A DNA stretch of 8,367 nt from an uncultured Oscillospiraceae bacterium. Its GTDB lineage: Bacteria; Bacillota_A; Clostridia; Oscillospirales; Oscillospiraceae. How positions within the stretch are numbered: the first letter of the stretch is position 1; each line of letters opens with the position of its first letter. Made by a program: the position numbers and the translations under genes. The stretch covers positions 1 through 8,367 of the forward strand of contig CANRMG010000075.1 of NCBI GenBank assembly GCA_947631675.1, given 5' to 3'. Of the stretch, positions 1 to 5,879 are shown piece by piece. The notes beneath the pieces are model-generated. The model searched no databases, was not told the DNA's origin, and saw only the letters and a list, made by a program, of their open reading frames with translations.

Positions 1-126
1 ATCCGGGAGATCATTCCCTTCCCCATGAACAAGAACGCCCAGGACGTGATGATGGGCGCCCCCTCCGCCGTGGAGCAGAAGCAGCTGGACGAGCTGCATA
101 TCGCGGTCGTCGGAGTAGAGGAATAA
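1..126 (+). CDS. aspS: Aspartyl-tRNA synthetase, C-terminal 41 residues (5' end outside window)
   Basis: Only the 3' end of this gene is present, in frame from base 1 to a TAA stop at 124-126. The visible peptide contains [20 protein letters not shown] followed by [14 protein letters not shown]. This is the conserved end of bacterial AspS: the motif 3 region, where the Arg contacts ATP, then the 'GAPS..V..KQL.ELHI' tail. AspS is a cytoplasmic class II synthetase that charges tRNA-Asp with aspartate. The frame ends with a short VVGVEE extension, which is normal for the family. The next gene begins 77 bases downstream on the same strand; the gap has a GC-rich hairpin but no T-run, so termination here is unclear. 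The identity rests on this short but diagnostic tail. Whether the enzyme is discriminating or non-discriminating (Asp/Asn) cannot be judged from it. Confidence 0.92.
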   Translation: MREIIPFPMNKNAQDVMMGAPSAVEQKQLDELHIAVVGVEE

Positions 127-136
127 TAATTAGCCG

Positions 137-175
137 AGGCTGGCAAAGCGCGGCCAACCCGACGGGCGAGGCCGC
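137..175 (+). repeat. Intergenic repeat copy and GC-rich hairpin before yifB
   Basis: Bases 137-163 (AGGCTGGC, AA, AG, C, GCGGCC, AA, CCCGAC) match the minus strand of 4460-4487 at about 22 of 27 positions with one gap, so this is one copy of a dispersed repeat. Bases 150-175 can also fold: GCGGCC (150-155) pairs with GGCCGC (170-175), and inside it CCC (158-160) pairs with GGG (164-166). No T-run follows the stem, so a standard intrinsic terminator is not supported. Confidence 0.55.
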
Positions 176-191
176 CCAAGTACACGTGCAT

Positions 192-197
192 AAGGAG
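192..197 (+). promoter_or_regulatory. Ribosome binding site fixing the yifB start
   Basis: AAGGAG lies six bases before the ATG at 204. The same frame is open from a GTG at 186, but that codon is upstream of this Shine-Dalgarno sequence and has none of its own. The ATG at 204 is therefore the start. Confidence 0.8.
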
Positions 198-203
198 AAA
201 GCC

Positions 204-1718
204 ATGTACTCACGCATCCGTTCCCTTGGCATCAAAGGAATAGGGGGCTACGAGGTGGAGCTGGAGACCTCCATCTCCTCCGGCCTGCCGCGGCTTGACA
301 TGGTGGGCCTGCCCGACGCCGCCGTGAAGGAGGCCGCCGACCGGGTCCGGGCCGCGGTGAAGCACAACGGCTGGGACTTTCCCGTCAGCCGCATCACGGT
401 AAACCTGGCCCCGGCGGACACGAAAAAGGCCGGCACGGTCTATGACCTGCCGGTGCTGCTGGGCATCCTCACGGCCTCGGGGCAGGTAAAGCCGCCCCGG
501 GAGGACGATATGTTTTTCGGCGAGCTGTCCCTGACGGGGCAGCTCCGGCCCGTTTCCGGGGCGCTGCCCATGGCCCTGGCCGCGGAGGCGGCGGGGGCGA
601 AGCGGCTGTTCGTGCCCCGGGACAACGCCGCCGAGGCGTCCTTTGCCCAGGGGGTGGAGGTCTACCCGGTCCGGGATGTGCGCCAGCTCGCGTCATTCCT
701 GGCGGGGGAGGAGGCCATGGAGCCCGCCGCCCCCGGCGTCATCGGCCCCGGCGGGGCGCCGGCGGCGGATTTCGCCGAGGTGAAGGGCCAGGAGAACGTG
801 AAGCGGGCTCTGGAGGTGGCCGCCGCGGGGGGCCACAACGTGCTCATGGTGGGCCCGCCGGGCTCCGGCAAGAGCATGCTGGCCAAGCGCCTGCCCGGCA
901 TATTGCCGGATATGAGCCGGGCGGAGGCCCTTCACACCACGGCCATATGGTCCGTGGCGGGGCTCACCACTGCGGGCGAGCCCGTGGTGAGCAGGCGTCC
1001 TTTCAGGGCCCCCAACCAGACTGCCTCCCGCCAGGCGCTGTCCGGCGGCGCGGACTTAAAGCCCGGGGAGATGAGCCTGGCCCACAACGGGGTGCTGTTT
1101 CTGGACGAGCTGCCGGAGTTCCACCGGGACGTGCTGGAGCTGCTGCGCCAGCCTCTGGAGGACGGGGAGATCACCGTCTCCCGGGCCTCCGGCTCCGTTA
1201 CATACCCCAGCCGGTTCATGCTGGTGTGCGCCATGAACCCCTGTCGCTGCGGTTGGTACGGCCACCCATCCGGCCGGTGCCGCTGCTCCTATAAGGAGGT
1301 GGCGGAGTACCAGCGAAAGATATCCGGGCCCCTGCTGGACCGGATCGACATCGCCGTGGAGGTGCCGTCCCTGGCCTTCGAGGAGCTGGAGGCCCGACCC
1401 AGCGGGGAGAGCTCCGCCGCCATCAAGGCCCGGGTGGACAGAGCCCGGGCGGCCCAGCGGGAGCGCCTGGCCGGCTCCGGGGTGGAGGCCAACGGCCGGA
1501 TGGGCCCGTCGGACGTGGACAGGTTCTGCCAGCTGGACGAGGCGGGCACGGCCCTGATGAAGAGCGCCTTCGACACCCTGGGCCTGACGGGCCGCAGCCG
1601 GGACAGCACCCTGCGGGTGGCCAGGACCATCGCGGATCTGGCCGGCAGCGAGCTCATCCAGCCCCATCATCTGGCGGAGGCCATACAATATAGAACGTCG
1701 TCGGCACTCGTGAAATAG
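204..1718 (+). CDS. YifB/ComM-family Mg-chelatase-like AAA+ ATPase
   Basis: This encodes a 504-residue cytoplasmic ATPase of the YifB/ComM family, close to the usual length of about 500. The order is an N-terminal ChlI-like domain with the family opening 'SRIRSLGIKGIGGYEVELE' (residues 3-21), an AAA+ core, and a C-terminal Mg-chelatase-type domain. Walker A is GPPGSGKS at 217-224 and Walker B is VLFLDE at 297-302. The family cysteine cluster is at C342, C347, C349, C359 and C361, probably a metal site. In Gram-negative bacteria ComM is a hexameric helicase that drives branch migration during natural transformation; the role of Firmicute YifB is less well established. It sits 77 bases after aspS and 132 bases before thiI. 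The protein ends AIQYRTSSALVK, where relatives usually continue with a 'SLDR' type tail. The last five codons and the stop lie in the left arm of a long palindrome (1703-1764), so the C-terminus may have been rewritten. Confidence 0.95.
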   Translation: MYSRIRSLGIKGIGGYEVELETSISSGLPRLDMVGLPDAAVKEAADRVRAAVKHNGWDFPVSRITVNLAPADTKKAGTVYDLPVLLGILTASGQVKPPREDDMFFGELSLTGQLRPVSGALPMALAAEAAGAKRLFVPRDNAAEASFAQGVEVYPVRDVRQLASFLAGEEAMEPAAPGVIGPGGAPAADFAEVKGQENVKRALEVAAAGGHNVLMVGPPGSGKSMLAKRLPGILPDMSRAEALHTTAIWSVAGLTTAGEPVVSRRPFRAPNQTASRQALSGGADLKPGEMSLAHNGVLFLDELPEFHRDVLELLRQPLEDGEITVSRASGSVTYPSRFMLVCAMNPCRCGWYGHPSGRCRCSYKEVAEYQRKISGPLLDRIDIAVEVPSLAFEELEARPSGESSAAIKARVDRARAAQRERLAGSGVEANGRMGPSDVDRFCQLDEAGTALMKSAFDTLGLTGRSRDSTLRVARTIADLAGSELIQPHHLAEAIQYRTSSALVK

Positions 1719-1764
1719 GTCTCCCTTTGCCGCAAGCGGCAAAGCTCAAGTATTTCACGGTGCC
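1703..1764. repeat. Long interrupted palindrome overlapping the yifB stop
   Basis: Three nested stems share one centre. GGCAC (1703-1707) pairs with GTGCC (1760-1764). GTGAAATA (1710-1717) pairs with TATTTCAC (1751-1758). CTTTGCCGC (1725-1733) pairs with GCGGCAAAG (1736-1744) around AA. That is 22 perfect pairs in 62 bases, and the structure includes the yifB stop (TAG, 1716-1718). No T-run follows on either strand, so it is not a standard terminator. It looks like a REP- or MITE-like palindromic unit; no transposase is present. Confidence 0.7.
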
Positions 1765-1771
1765 TCCTCTT

Positions 1772-1806
1772 CCCCACGCGACCCGCTGCGCTGGGCTCGC
1801 GCGGGG
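1772..1806. repeat. Second GC-rich hairpin in the yifB-thiI gap
   Basis: Arms 1772-1784 and 1793-1806 pair over 12 bp: CCCC/GGGG, CGCG/CGCG, A/T and CCC/GGG. There is one bulged C (1796) and one A-C mismatch (1776/1802) that would be a G-U pair on the minus strand. The loop GCTGCGCT reads AGCGCAGC on the minus strand, similar to the loop core of the hairpin elements before cinA. It ends 44 bases before thiI. It may be the other half of the composite repeat at 1703-1764. Confidence 0.55.
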
Positions 1807-1850
1807 ACCCCAAATATAGCTCACAACCGCAACGGATCGGAGAAACATAT

Positions 1851-3023
1851 ATGACCGATATGATACTGCTGAAGGAGGGCGAAGTGGTCCTCAAGGGCCT
1901 GAACAAGCGCTCCTTTGAACAGAAGCTGACATCGAACCTCCGCCGGCGCATCAAGCGCTTCGGCCCCTTCACCGTGACCGCTAACCAGTCCGTCATCTAT
2001 GTGGAGCCCCAGTCGGAGGACTGTGACGTGGACGGAGCCTTCGAGGCCCTTACAAAGGTGTTCGGCGTCATGACCCTGACCCGGGCCGCCGCCTGCGGGA
2101 AGGACCCGGAGGCCATCGCAAAGCGGGCCGCGGAATACCTGCGGGACGAACTCACCAGCGTTAAGAGCTTTAAGGTGGAATCCCGCCGGGGGGACAAAGC
2201 GTTCCCCATGACCAGCGTACAGCTGAGCCAGTACGTGGGCGGGGCGCTCCACGACGCGTTCCCGGACCTCATCGCCGACATGCATACCCCGGAGCTGGTG
2301 GTCCACCTGGAGGTCCGGGATAGGGCGGCCTACATCCACGGCGCGCCGGTGCCCGGGGCGGGCGGCCTGCCCGTGGGCACGGCGGGGCCCGCCGTGAGCC
2401 TCCTCTCCGGCGGCATCGACAGCCCCGTGTCCACCTGGATGATGGCCAAGCGGGGCATGCGCATCCTGCCGGTGCACTTTTTCTCCTTCCCCTACACCTC
2501 GGAGCTGGCCAAGCAGAAGGTGCTGGACCTGGCAAAGCTGCTGGTACCTTGGTGCGGGCGGATGGTGGTGCAGGTGGTGCCCTTCACCCACATCCAGGAG
2601 GAGATCAGGGCCAAGTGCCCCGAGGACTATTTCACCATCATCATGCGCCGCATGATGATGCGCATCGCCGCCGCCATCGCGGCGGACAACAAGTGCGGCG
2701 CCATCATCACTGGGGAGAGCCTGGGCCAGGTGGCCAGCCAGACCATGGAGGCCATGGCCGCCACGGAGGACTGCGCCGACGTGCCCGTGCTGCGGCCCCT
2801 GGTGGGCATGGACAAGGCGGAGGTCATCACCATCGCCCGGCGCATAGACACCTTCGACACGTCCATACTTCCCTATGAGGACTGCTGCACCGTGTTCACC
2901 CCCCGCCACCCCTGCACCCACCCCAAGCTGCGCAAGGTCCGGGAGGCGGAAGCCGGTCTGGACGTGGACGCCCTGGTGGCCGAGGCCGTGGCCGGGATAG
3001 AATTTGTGAAGATAGGGTATTGA
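1851..3023 (+). CDS. thiI: tRNA 4-thiouridine sulfurtransferase ThiI
   Basis: ThiI is a cytoplasmic enzyme that adenylates U8 of tRNA and transfers sulfur to give 4-thiouridine; in many bacteria it also feeds sulfur to thiamine thiazole synthesis. The 390-residue protein has an N-terminal ferredoxin-like and THUMP region (roughly 1-165), then a PP-loop ATPase domain whose signature is SGGIDSP at 186-192. A conserved YEDCCTVF segment with C345 and C346 lies in the region of the catalytic cysteine. There is no C-terminal rhodanese domain, so this is the short form typical of Firmicutes and archaea, which takes persulfide from a separate desulfurase such as NifZ/IscS; none is encoded here. The start ATG is preceded by GGAG (1839-1842) at 8 bases. 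The stop TGA is followed after one base by the ATG of the aminopeptidase gene, so the two are very probably cotranscribed and translationally coupled. Confidence 0.95.
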   Translation: MTDMILLKEGEVVLKGLNKRSFEQKLTSNLRRRIKRFGPFTVTANQSVIYVEPQSEDCDVDGAFEALTKVFGVMTLTRAAACGKDPEAIAKRAAEYLRDELTSVKSFKVESRRGDKAFPMTSVQLSQYVGGALHDAFPDLIADMHTPELVVHLEVRDRAAYIHGAPVPGAGGLPVGTAGPAVSLLSGGIDSPVSTWMMAKRGMRILPVHFFSFPYTSELAKQKVLDLAKLLVPWCGRMVVQVVPFTHIQEEIRAKCPEDYFTIIMRRMMMRIAAAIAADNKCGAIITGESLGQVASQTMEAMAATEDCADVPVLRPLVGMDKAEVITIARRIDTFDTSILPYEDCCTVFTPRHPCTHPKLRKVREAEAGLDVDALVAEAVAGIEFVKIGY

Positions 3024-3024
3024 T

Positions 3025-4266
3025 ATGGTAGAGAATTTTGACGCGAAGCTGAGAGAATACGCCCATCTGCTGGTGGACGTGGGCTTGAATGTCCAGGCGG
3101 GGCAGACGCTGCGCATATCCAGCCCCTTGGAGTGCGCGCCCCTTACCCGCTTGTGCGTGGCCGCCTGCTACGACCGGGGCGCCCGGGAGGTGATCCTGGA
3201 CTGGTACGACGACTTCACCGACCGGGAGAAATTCCTGCGGGCGGACGAGGCCGTGTTCGGCGAGTTCCCCGCCTATAAGAAGGCGAGGCTGGACTGGCTG
3301 CTGGAGAAAAACGCCCCGGCGCTCAGCATCATCGGTTCGGACCCGGAGCTTTTTAAGGGAGTTGACCCCAAACGCATCCAGGCCTACCAGCGGGTGGCCG
3401 GGGCCAACGGCAAGGCCTACTACGACGCCATGGACGCGGGCCAGTTCCAGTGGTCCATCGGCGCCTATCCCACCCCCGCCTGGGCGAAAAAGGTGTTCCC
3501 AGACATGTCCGAAGAAGCGGCCATGGACGCCCTGTGGGACGCCATCTTCTCCGTCTGCCGCATCACCGGCGACGGCAAAGCGGTGGAGCGCTGGCGGGAG
3601 CACATCGACGTCACCGCCCGCCGGTGCCAGGCGCTGAACGCTTATAACTTCAAGAATTTGCATTATGTAAACTCTATCGGCACGGACCTGACTATAGAGC
3701 TGCCCAAGAACCACGTCTGGATCGGCGGCAGCGAAAAGAGCGCCGGAGGCGTCGAGTTCGTGGCCAATATGCCCACGGAGGAGATATTCACCGCCCCAAA
3801 ATGGGACGGCGTGAACGGACGGGCCGTGGCGGCCATGCCCCTGGCCCTGGACGGGAATCTGGTGAAGGACTTCTATCTGGACTTCAAGGACGGGCGTATC
3901 ATGGACGTCCATGCGGCAGAAGGCGAAGACATCCTGCGCCATTCCATCGACCTGGACGAGGGCTCCCACTCCCTGGGCGAGGCGGCGTTGGTGCCCTACG
4001 ACAGCCCCATACGGAACAAGGGCATTTTGTTCTATGAGACGCTCTTCGACGAGAACGCCTCCTGCCATCTGGCCTTCGGCTCCTCCTATCCCACCTGCGT
4101 GAAGGGCGGGGCGGATATGTCGGAGGAGGAGCAGAAGGCCGCGGGCCTCAACCAGTCCATCAACCATGTGGACTTCATGGTGGGGACAAAGGACCTCTCC
4201 ATCGTGGGCACCACCCACGAAGGCCAAGAGGTGCCTGTGTTCGTGGACGGGAATTTTGCGTTTTGA
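3025..4266 (+). CDS. M29-family metallo-aminopeptidase (AmpS/PepS/AmpT type)
   Basis: This is a 413-residue cytoplasmic aminopeptidase of peptidase family M29, which removes N-terminal residues from peptides with a two-metal site. The metal ligands known from Thermus AmpT can be placed with near-identical spacing: E253 (in MPTEEIFTAP), E319 (SLGEAALVP), H348 (ASCHLAFG), H381 and D383 (INHVDF). Y355 sits where the catalytic tyrosine is expected. Length is close to AmpT (about 408). The N-terminal half has the usual opening with FDAKLREYAHLLVDVGLNVQ at 5-24. The gene starts one base after the thiI stop with only a weak AGGG (3014-3017) upstream, so it probably depends on translation of thiI. 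The end NFAF is normal for the family. A link to thiI function is not evident; this looks like peptide turnover. A 308-bp repeat-rich gap follows. Confidence 0.93.
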   Translation: MVENFDAKLREYAHLLVDVGLNVQAGQTLRISSPLECAPLTRLCVAACYDRGAREVILDWYDDFTDREKFLRADEAVFGEFPAYKKARLDWLLEKNAPALSIIGSDPELFKGVDPKRIQAYQRVAGANGKAYYDAMDAGQFQWSIGAYPTPAWAKKVFPDMSEEAAMDALWDAIFSVCRITGDGKAVERWREHIDVTARRCQALNAYNFKNLHYVNSIGTDLTIELPKNHVWIGGSEKSAGGVEFVANMPTEEIFTAPKWDGVNGRAVAAMPLALDGNLVKDFYLDFKDGRIMDVHAAEGEDILRHSIDLDEGSHSLGEAALVPYDSPIRNKGILFYETLFDENASCHLAFGSSYPTCVKGGADMSEEEQKAAGLNQSINHVDFMVGTKDLSIVGTTHEGQEVPVFVDGNFAF

Positions 4267-4293
4267 GAGGTGTGCCATGGCGCTCCCTGCGTC

Positions 4294-4354
4294 GACAGCA
4301 TCCCTCGCGAACCGTTTCGCTTCGCTCAACAATGTTCGTCCGAGGGACGCTGCC
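4294..4354 (-). repeat. Palindromic hairpin element, copy A
   Basis: Read on the minus strand, the ends are GGCAGCGTCCC (4354-4344) and GGGATGCTGTC (4304-4294). They form an 11-bp stem with two G-U pairs, extended by TCG/CGA. The loop contains TTGAGCGAAGCGA. Copy B at 4405-4462 has the same ends, the same two G-U pairs and the same type of loop on the other strand. Confidence 0.7.
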
Positions 4355-4404
4355 TCCTTGGGGCGCCGTCGGCGGGCGTGTCTACCCGACGTGCGGCGGG
4401 CACC

Positions 4405-4462
4405 GGCAGTGTCCCGGACGCGGTTGACGAGCGCAGCGAGCCTTAGCGGCAGGGATACTGTC
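4405..4462 (+). repeat. Palindromic hairpin element, copy B (inverted relative to copy A)
   Basis: GGCAGTGTCCC (4405-4415) pairs with GGGATACTGTC (4452-4462): 11 bp with G-U at 4406/4461 and 4411/4456. The loop contains TTGACGAGCGCAGCGA. Against copy A, the fourth pair of the nine-base CAG...CTG core is T-A here and C-G there, a compensatory change, while both G-U pairs are kept. It lies 50 bases from copy A in opposite orientation. Confidence 0.7.
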
Positions 4463-4541
4463 GGGCCAGGCCGCACTACGCCAGCCTTGGTCCGGGGCTG
4501 TGCCGCGCTATGCCAACACTGGAAGGGCCGGCCGCGCTTCT
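4460..4541 (-). repeat. Three degenerate, evenly spaced copies of a second motif
   Basis: On the minus strand the motif core (A)G-(C/T)-GCGGC occurs three times, with plus-strand cores at 4469-4474, 4501-4506 and 4530-4535, spaced 32 and 29 bp. The first two copies (4470-4490 and 4502-4522) agree at 16 of 21 bases. The third is shorter (AAGCGCGGCCGGCCC on the minus strand, 4539-4525). The copy at 4460-4487 closely matches 137-163 on the plus strand. Copies are too short and diverged to be a CRISPR array. Confidence 0.55.
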
Positions 4542-4562
4542 CCTACGCAACGAATGATAGTC

Positions 4563-4567
4563 AGGAG
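4563..4567 (+). promoter_or_regulatory. Ribosome binding site fixing the cinA start
   Basis: AGGAG stands seven bases before the ATG at 4575. The frame is open 25 codons further upstream, but that stretch runs through the repeat array, has no Shine-Dalgarno sequence and encodes no family residues. The CinA family start MNCEILAVGTELL begins exactly at 4575. Confidence 0.85.
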
Positions 4568-4574
4568 ATACATC

Positions 4575-5846
4575 ATGAACTGTGAGATATTGGCTGTTGG
4601 TACCGAGCTGCTGCTGGGCAACACCGTGAACACCAACGCGGCGGACCTGTCCCAGCTGCTGTCCGGCCTGGGGATCAATGTGTTCTGGCACACGGTGGTG
4701 GGAGATAACCCCAAGAGGCTTTCTGAGGCCGTGGCCGTCGCCCGGAGCCGGGCGGACCTTATCATCACCACCGGGGGCCTGGGGCCCACCTATGACGACC
4801 TGACGAAAAACGTGCTGGCGGAGTGCTTCGGCCGGAAGCTGGAGCTGCACCCGGAGGAGGCGGCCTTTTTAAAGGAATGGTTCGCCCGCAACGGCACCAG
4901 CCCCTATACGGACAACAATCTGCAGCAGGCCTATCTGCCTGAGCGGTGCACGGTGTTCCACAACGACTGGGGCACCGCCCCCGGCTGTGCCTTCGAGGAG
5001 GACGGGGTGCACGTCGTTATGCTGCCCGGCCCGCCGAGGGAGTGCCTGCCCATGTTCAGGGCCTGTGCGGTGCCGTACTTAAAGAAGCTGTCCGGGGACG
5101 TGATTTTCTCCCGGCAGATCATGGTGTTCGGCATCGGCGAGAGCGCCATCGAGAGCATGTTCCGCGCCGAGATGGAGCACATGGCCAACCCCAGCCTGGC
5201 CACCTACGCCAAGTTCGGCGAGGTCATGCTCCGTGTTACCGCCAAGGCGCCCACCGAGGCCCAGGCCGAGGCCATGTGCGCGCCGGTGGTAGAAAAGGTC
5301 CGGGCGGTGCTGGGGGACAAGGCATACGCCGTGGACGAGCCCAGCCTGGAGGCGGTGTGCCTGCGGCTGCTGGGGGAGAAGGGGAAGACCTTCTCCGCCG
5401 CGGAGAGCCTGACGGGCGGCCTCATCGGCCAGCGGTTCACCTCCCTCGCCGGCGCCTCGGCGGTATACAAGGGCGGCGCGGTCACCTATTGCAACGAGGT
5501 GAAGGCCGCCATGCTGGGCATCGACCGGGATATGATCGAGGAGAAGGGCGCCGTGTCCTGTGAGACGGCGGCGGCCATGGCAAAGGGCGTGCGCCGGGCG
5601 GCCAATACGGACATCGGCCTTTCCGCCACGGGTCTGGCCGGCCCCGACGGAGATGGGGTCCATCCTGTGGGCACCGTGTTCGTGGGTCTGGCGGACGGGG
5701 AGAGCGTGTGGGTCCGGGAGCTCCATGTGGGCTCCGGCCGGGCCCGGGTGCGTCAGCTGGCCGCCAACCACGCCTTCGACATGCTCCGGCGGTACCTGGC
5801 GGGGCTGGACGTGGTGCCGGAGAAGTACGCGCCCGCAGGGCAATAA
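4575..5846 (+). CDS. cinA: CinA family protein: MoCF-biosynthesis-like domain plus nicotinamide-nucleotide amidase domain
   Basis: This 423-residue cytoplasmic protein has the full two-domain CinA layout. Residues 1 to about 170 form the MoaB/MogA-like (COG1058) domain, opening EILAVGTELLLG and with TGGLGPTYDD at 66-75 and the PGPPRE loop. After a linker, the C-terminal PncC-type domain has AAESLTGG at 275-282, with the serine expected to be catalytic, and TGLAGPDGDG further on. The C-terminal domain deamidates nicotinamide mononucleotide to NaMN, recycling NAD breakdown products; the N-terminal domain acts as an ADP-ribose pyrophosphatase in characterised members. The name comes from competence induction in Streptococcus, where cinA precedes recA; recA is not adjacent here. 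The next gene starts 33 bases after the stop with its own strong ribosome binding site and no terminator between, so cinA and the UbiA gene probably share a transcript. Upstream is the 308-bp repeat gap, where no clear promoter is seen. Confidence 0.95.
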   Translation: MNCEILAVGTELLLGNTVNTNAADLSQLLSGLGINVFWHTVVGDNPKRLSEAVAVARSRADLIITTGGLGPTYDDLTKNVLAECFGRKLELHPEEAAFLKEWFARNGTSPYTDNNLQQAYLPERCTVFHNDWGTAPGCAFEEDGVHVVMLPGPPRECLPMFRACAVPYLKKLSGDVIFSRQIMVFGIGESAIESMFRAEMEHMANPSLATYAKFGEVMLRVTAKAPTEAQAEAMCAPVVEKVRAVLGDKAYAVDEPSLEAVCLRLLGEKGKTFSAAESLTGGLIGQRFTSLAGASAVYKGGAVTYCNEVKAAMLGIDRDMIEEKGAVSCETAAAMAKGVRRAANTDIGLSATGLAGPDGDGVHPVGTVFVGLADGESVWVRELHVGSGRARVRQLAANHAFDMLRRYLAGLDVVPEKYAPAGQ

Positions 5847-5879
5847 GCAGGCGCGAAGAAACAGGAGAGGAGGGCCATT

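Larger units (their letters stand above)
4267..4574. other. 308-bp non-coding, repeat-rich gap between aminopeptidase and cinA
   Basis: I see no convincing gene in this gap. In order it holds a palindromic element on the minus strand (4294-4354), a smaller stem CGTCGG/CCGACG (4367-4372 with 4386-4391), a second, inverted copy of the first element (4405-4462), and three evenly spaced copies of another motif on the minus strand (4460-4541). The cinA ribosome binding site follows. No consensus promoter for cinA is clear, and no stem is followed by a T-run. The gap could be a cluster of short non-autonomous repeats or a structured RNA. Confidence 0.7.

Noticed and set aside
186..203. Upstream GTG start for the yifB gene
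   Set aside because: The Shine-Dalgarno AAGGAG (192-197) lies downstream of it and fits the ATG at 204; the protein family also begins there.
1725..1744. Intrinsic terminator after yifB
   Set aside because: The 9-bp stem has only a two-base loop and no T-run on either strand. It is better seen as the core of the 1703-1764 palindrome.
4424..4459. Possible cinA promoter TTGACG ... GATACT
   Set aside because: The spacing is 24 bases instead of about 17, and both hexamers fall in conserved parts of hairpin copy B.
2896..4476. Long open frame on the minus strand (over 500 codons) opposite the aminopeptidase gene; similar ones at 1821-3116 and 5079-6710
   Set aside because: They lie antisense to genes with clear family motifs, have low-complexity His/Gly/Arg-rich composition and no ribosome binding sites. 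They are a by-product of GC-rich codon use on the other strand.
4460..4541. CRISPR array or iteron-type origin from the regularly spaced motif copies
   Set aside because: Only three copies, short and diverged, with no cas or replication genes nearby.
4500..4574. Upstream start giving cinA 25 extra residues
   Set aside because: The extra codons run through the repeat array, have no ribosome binding site and no family similarity. AGGAG at 4563-4567 fits the ATG at 4575.
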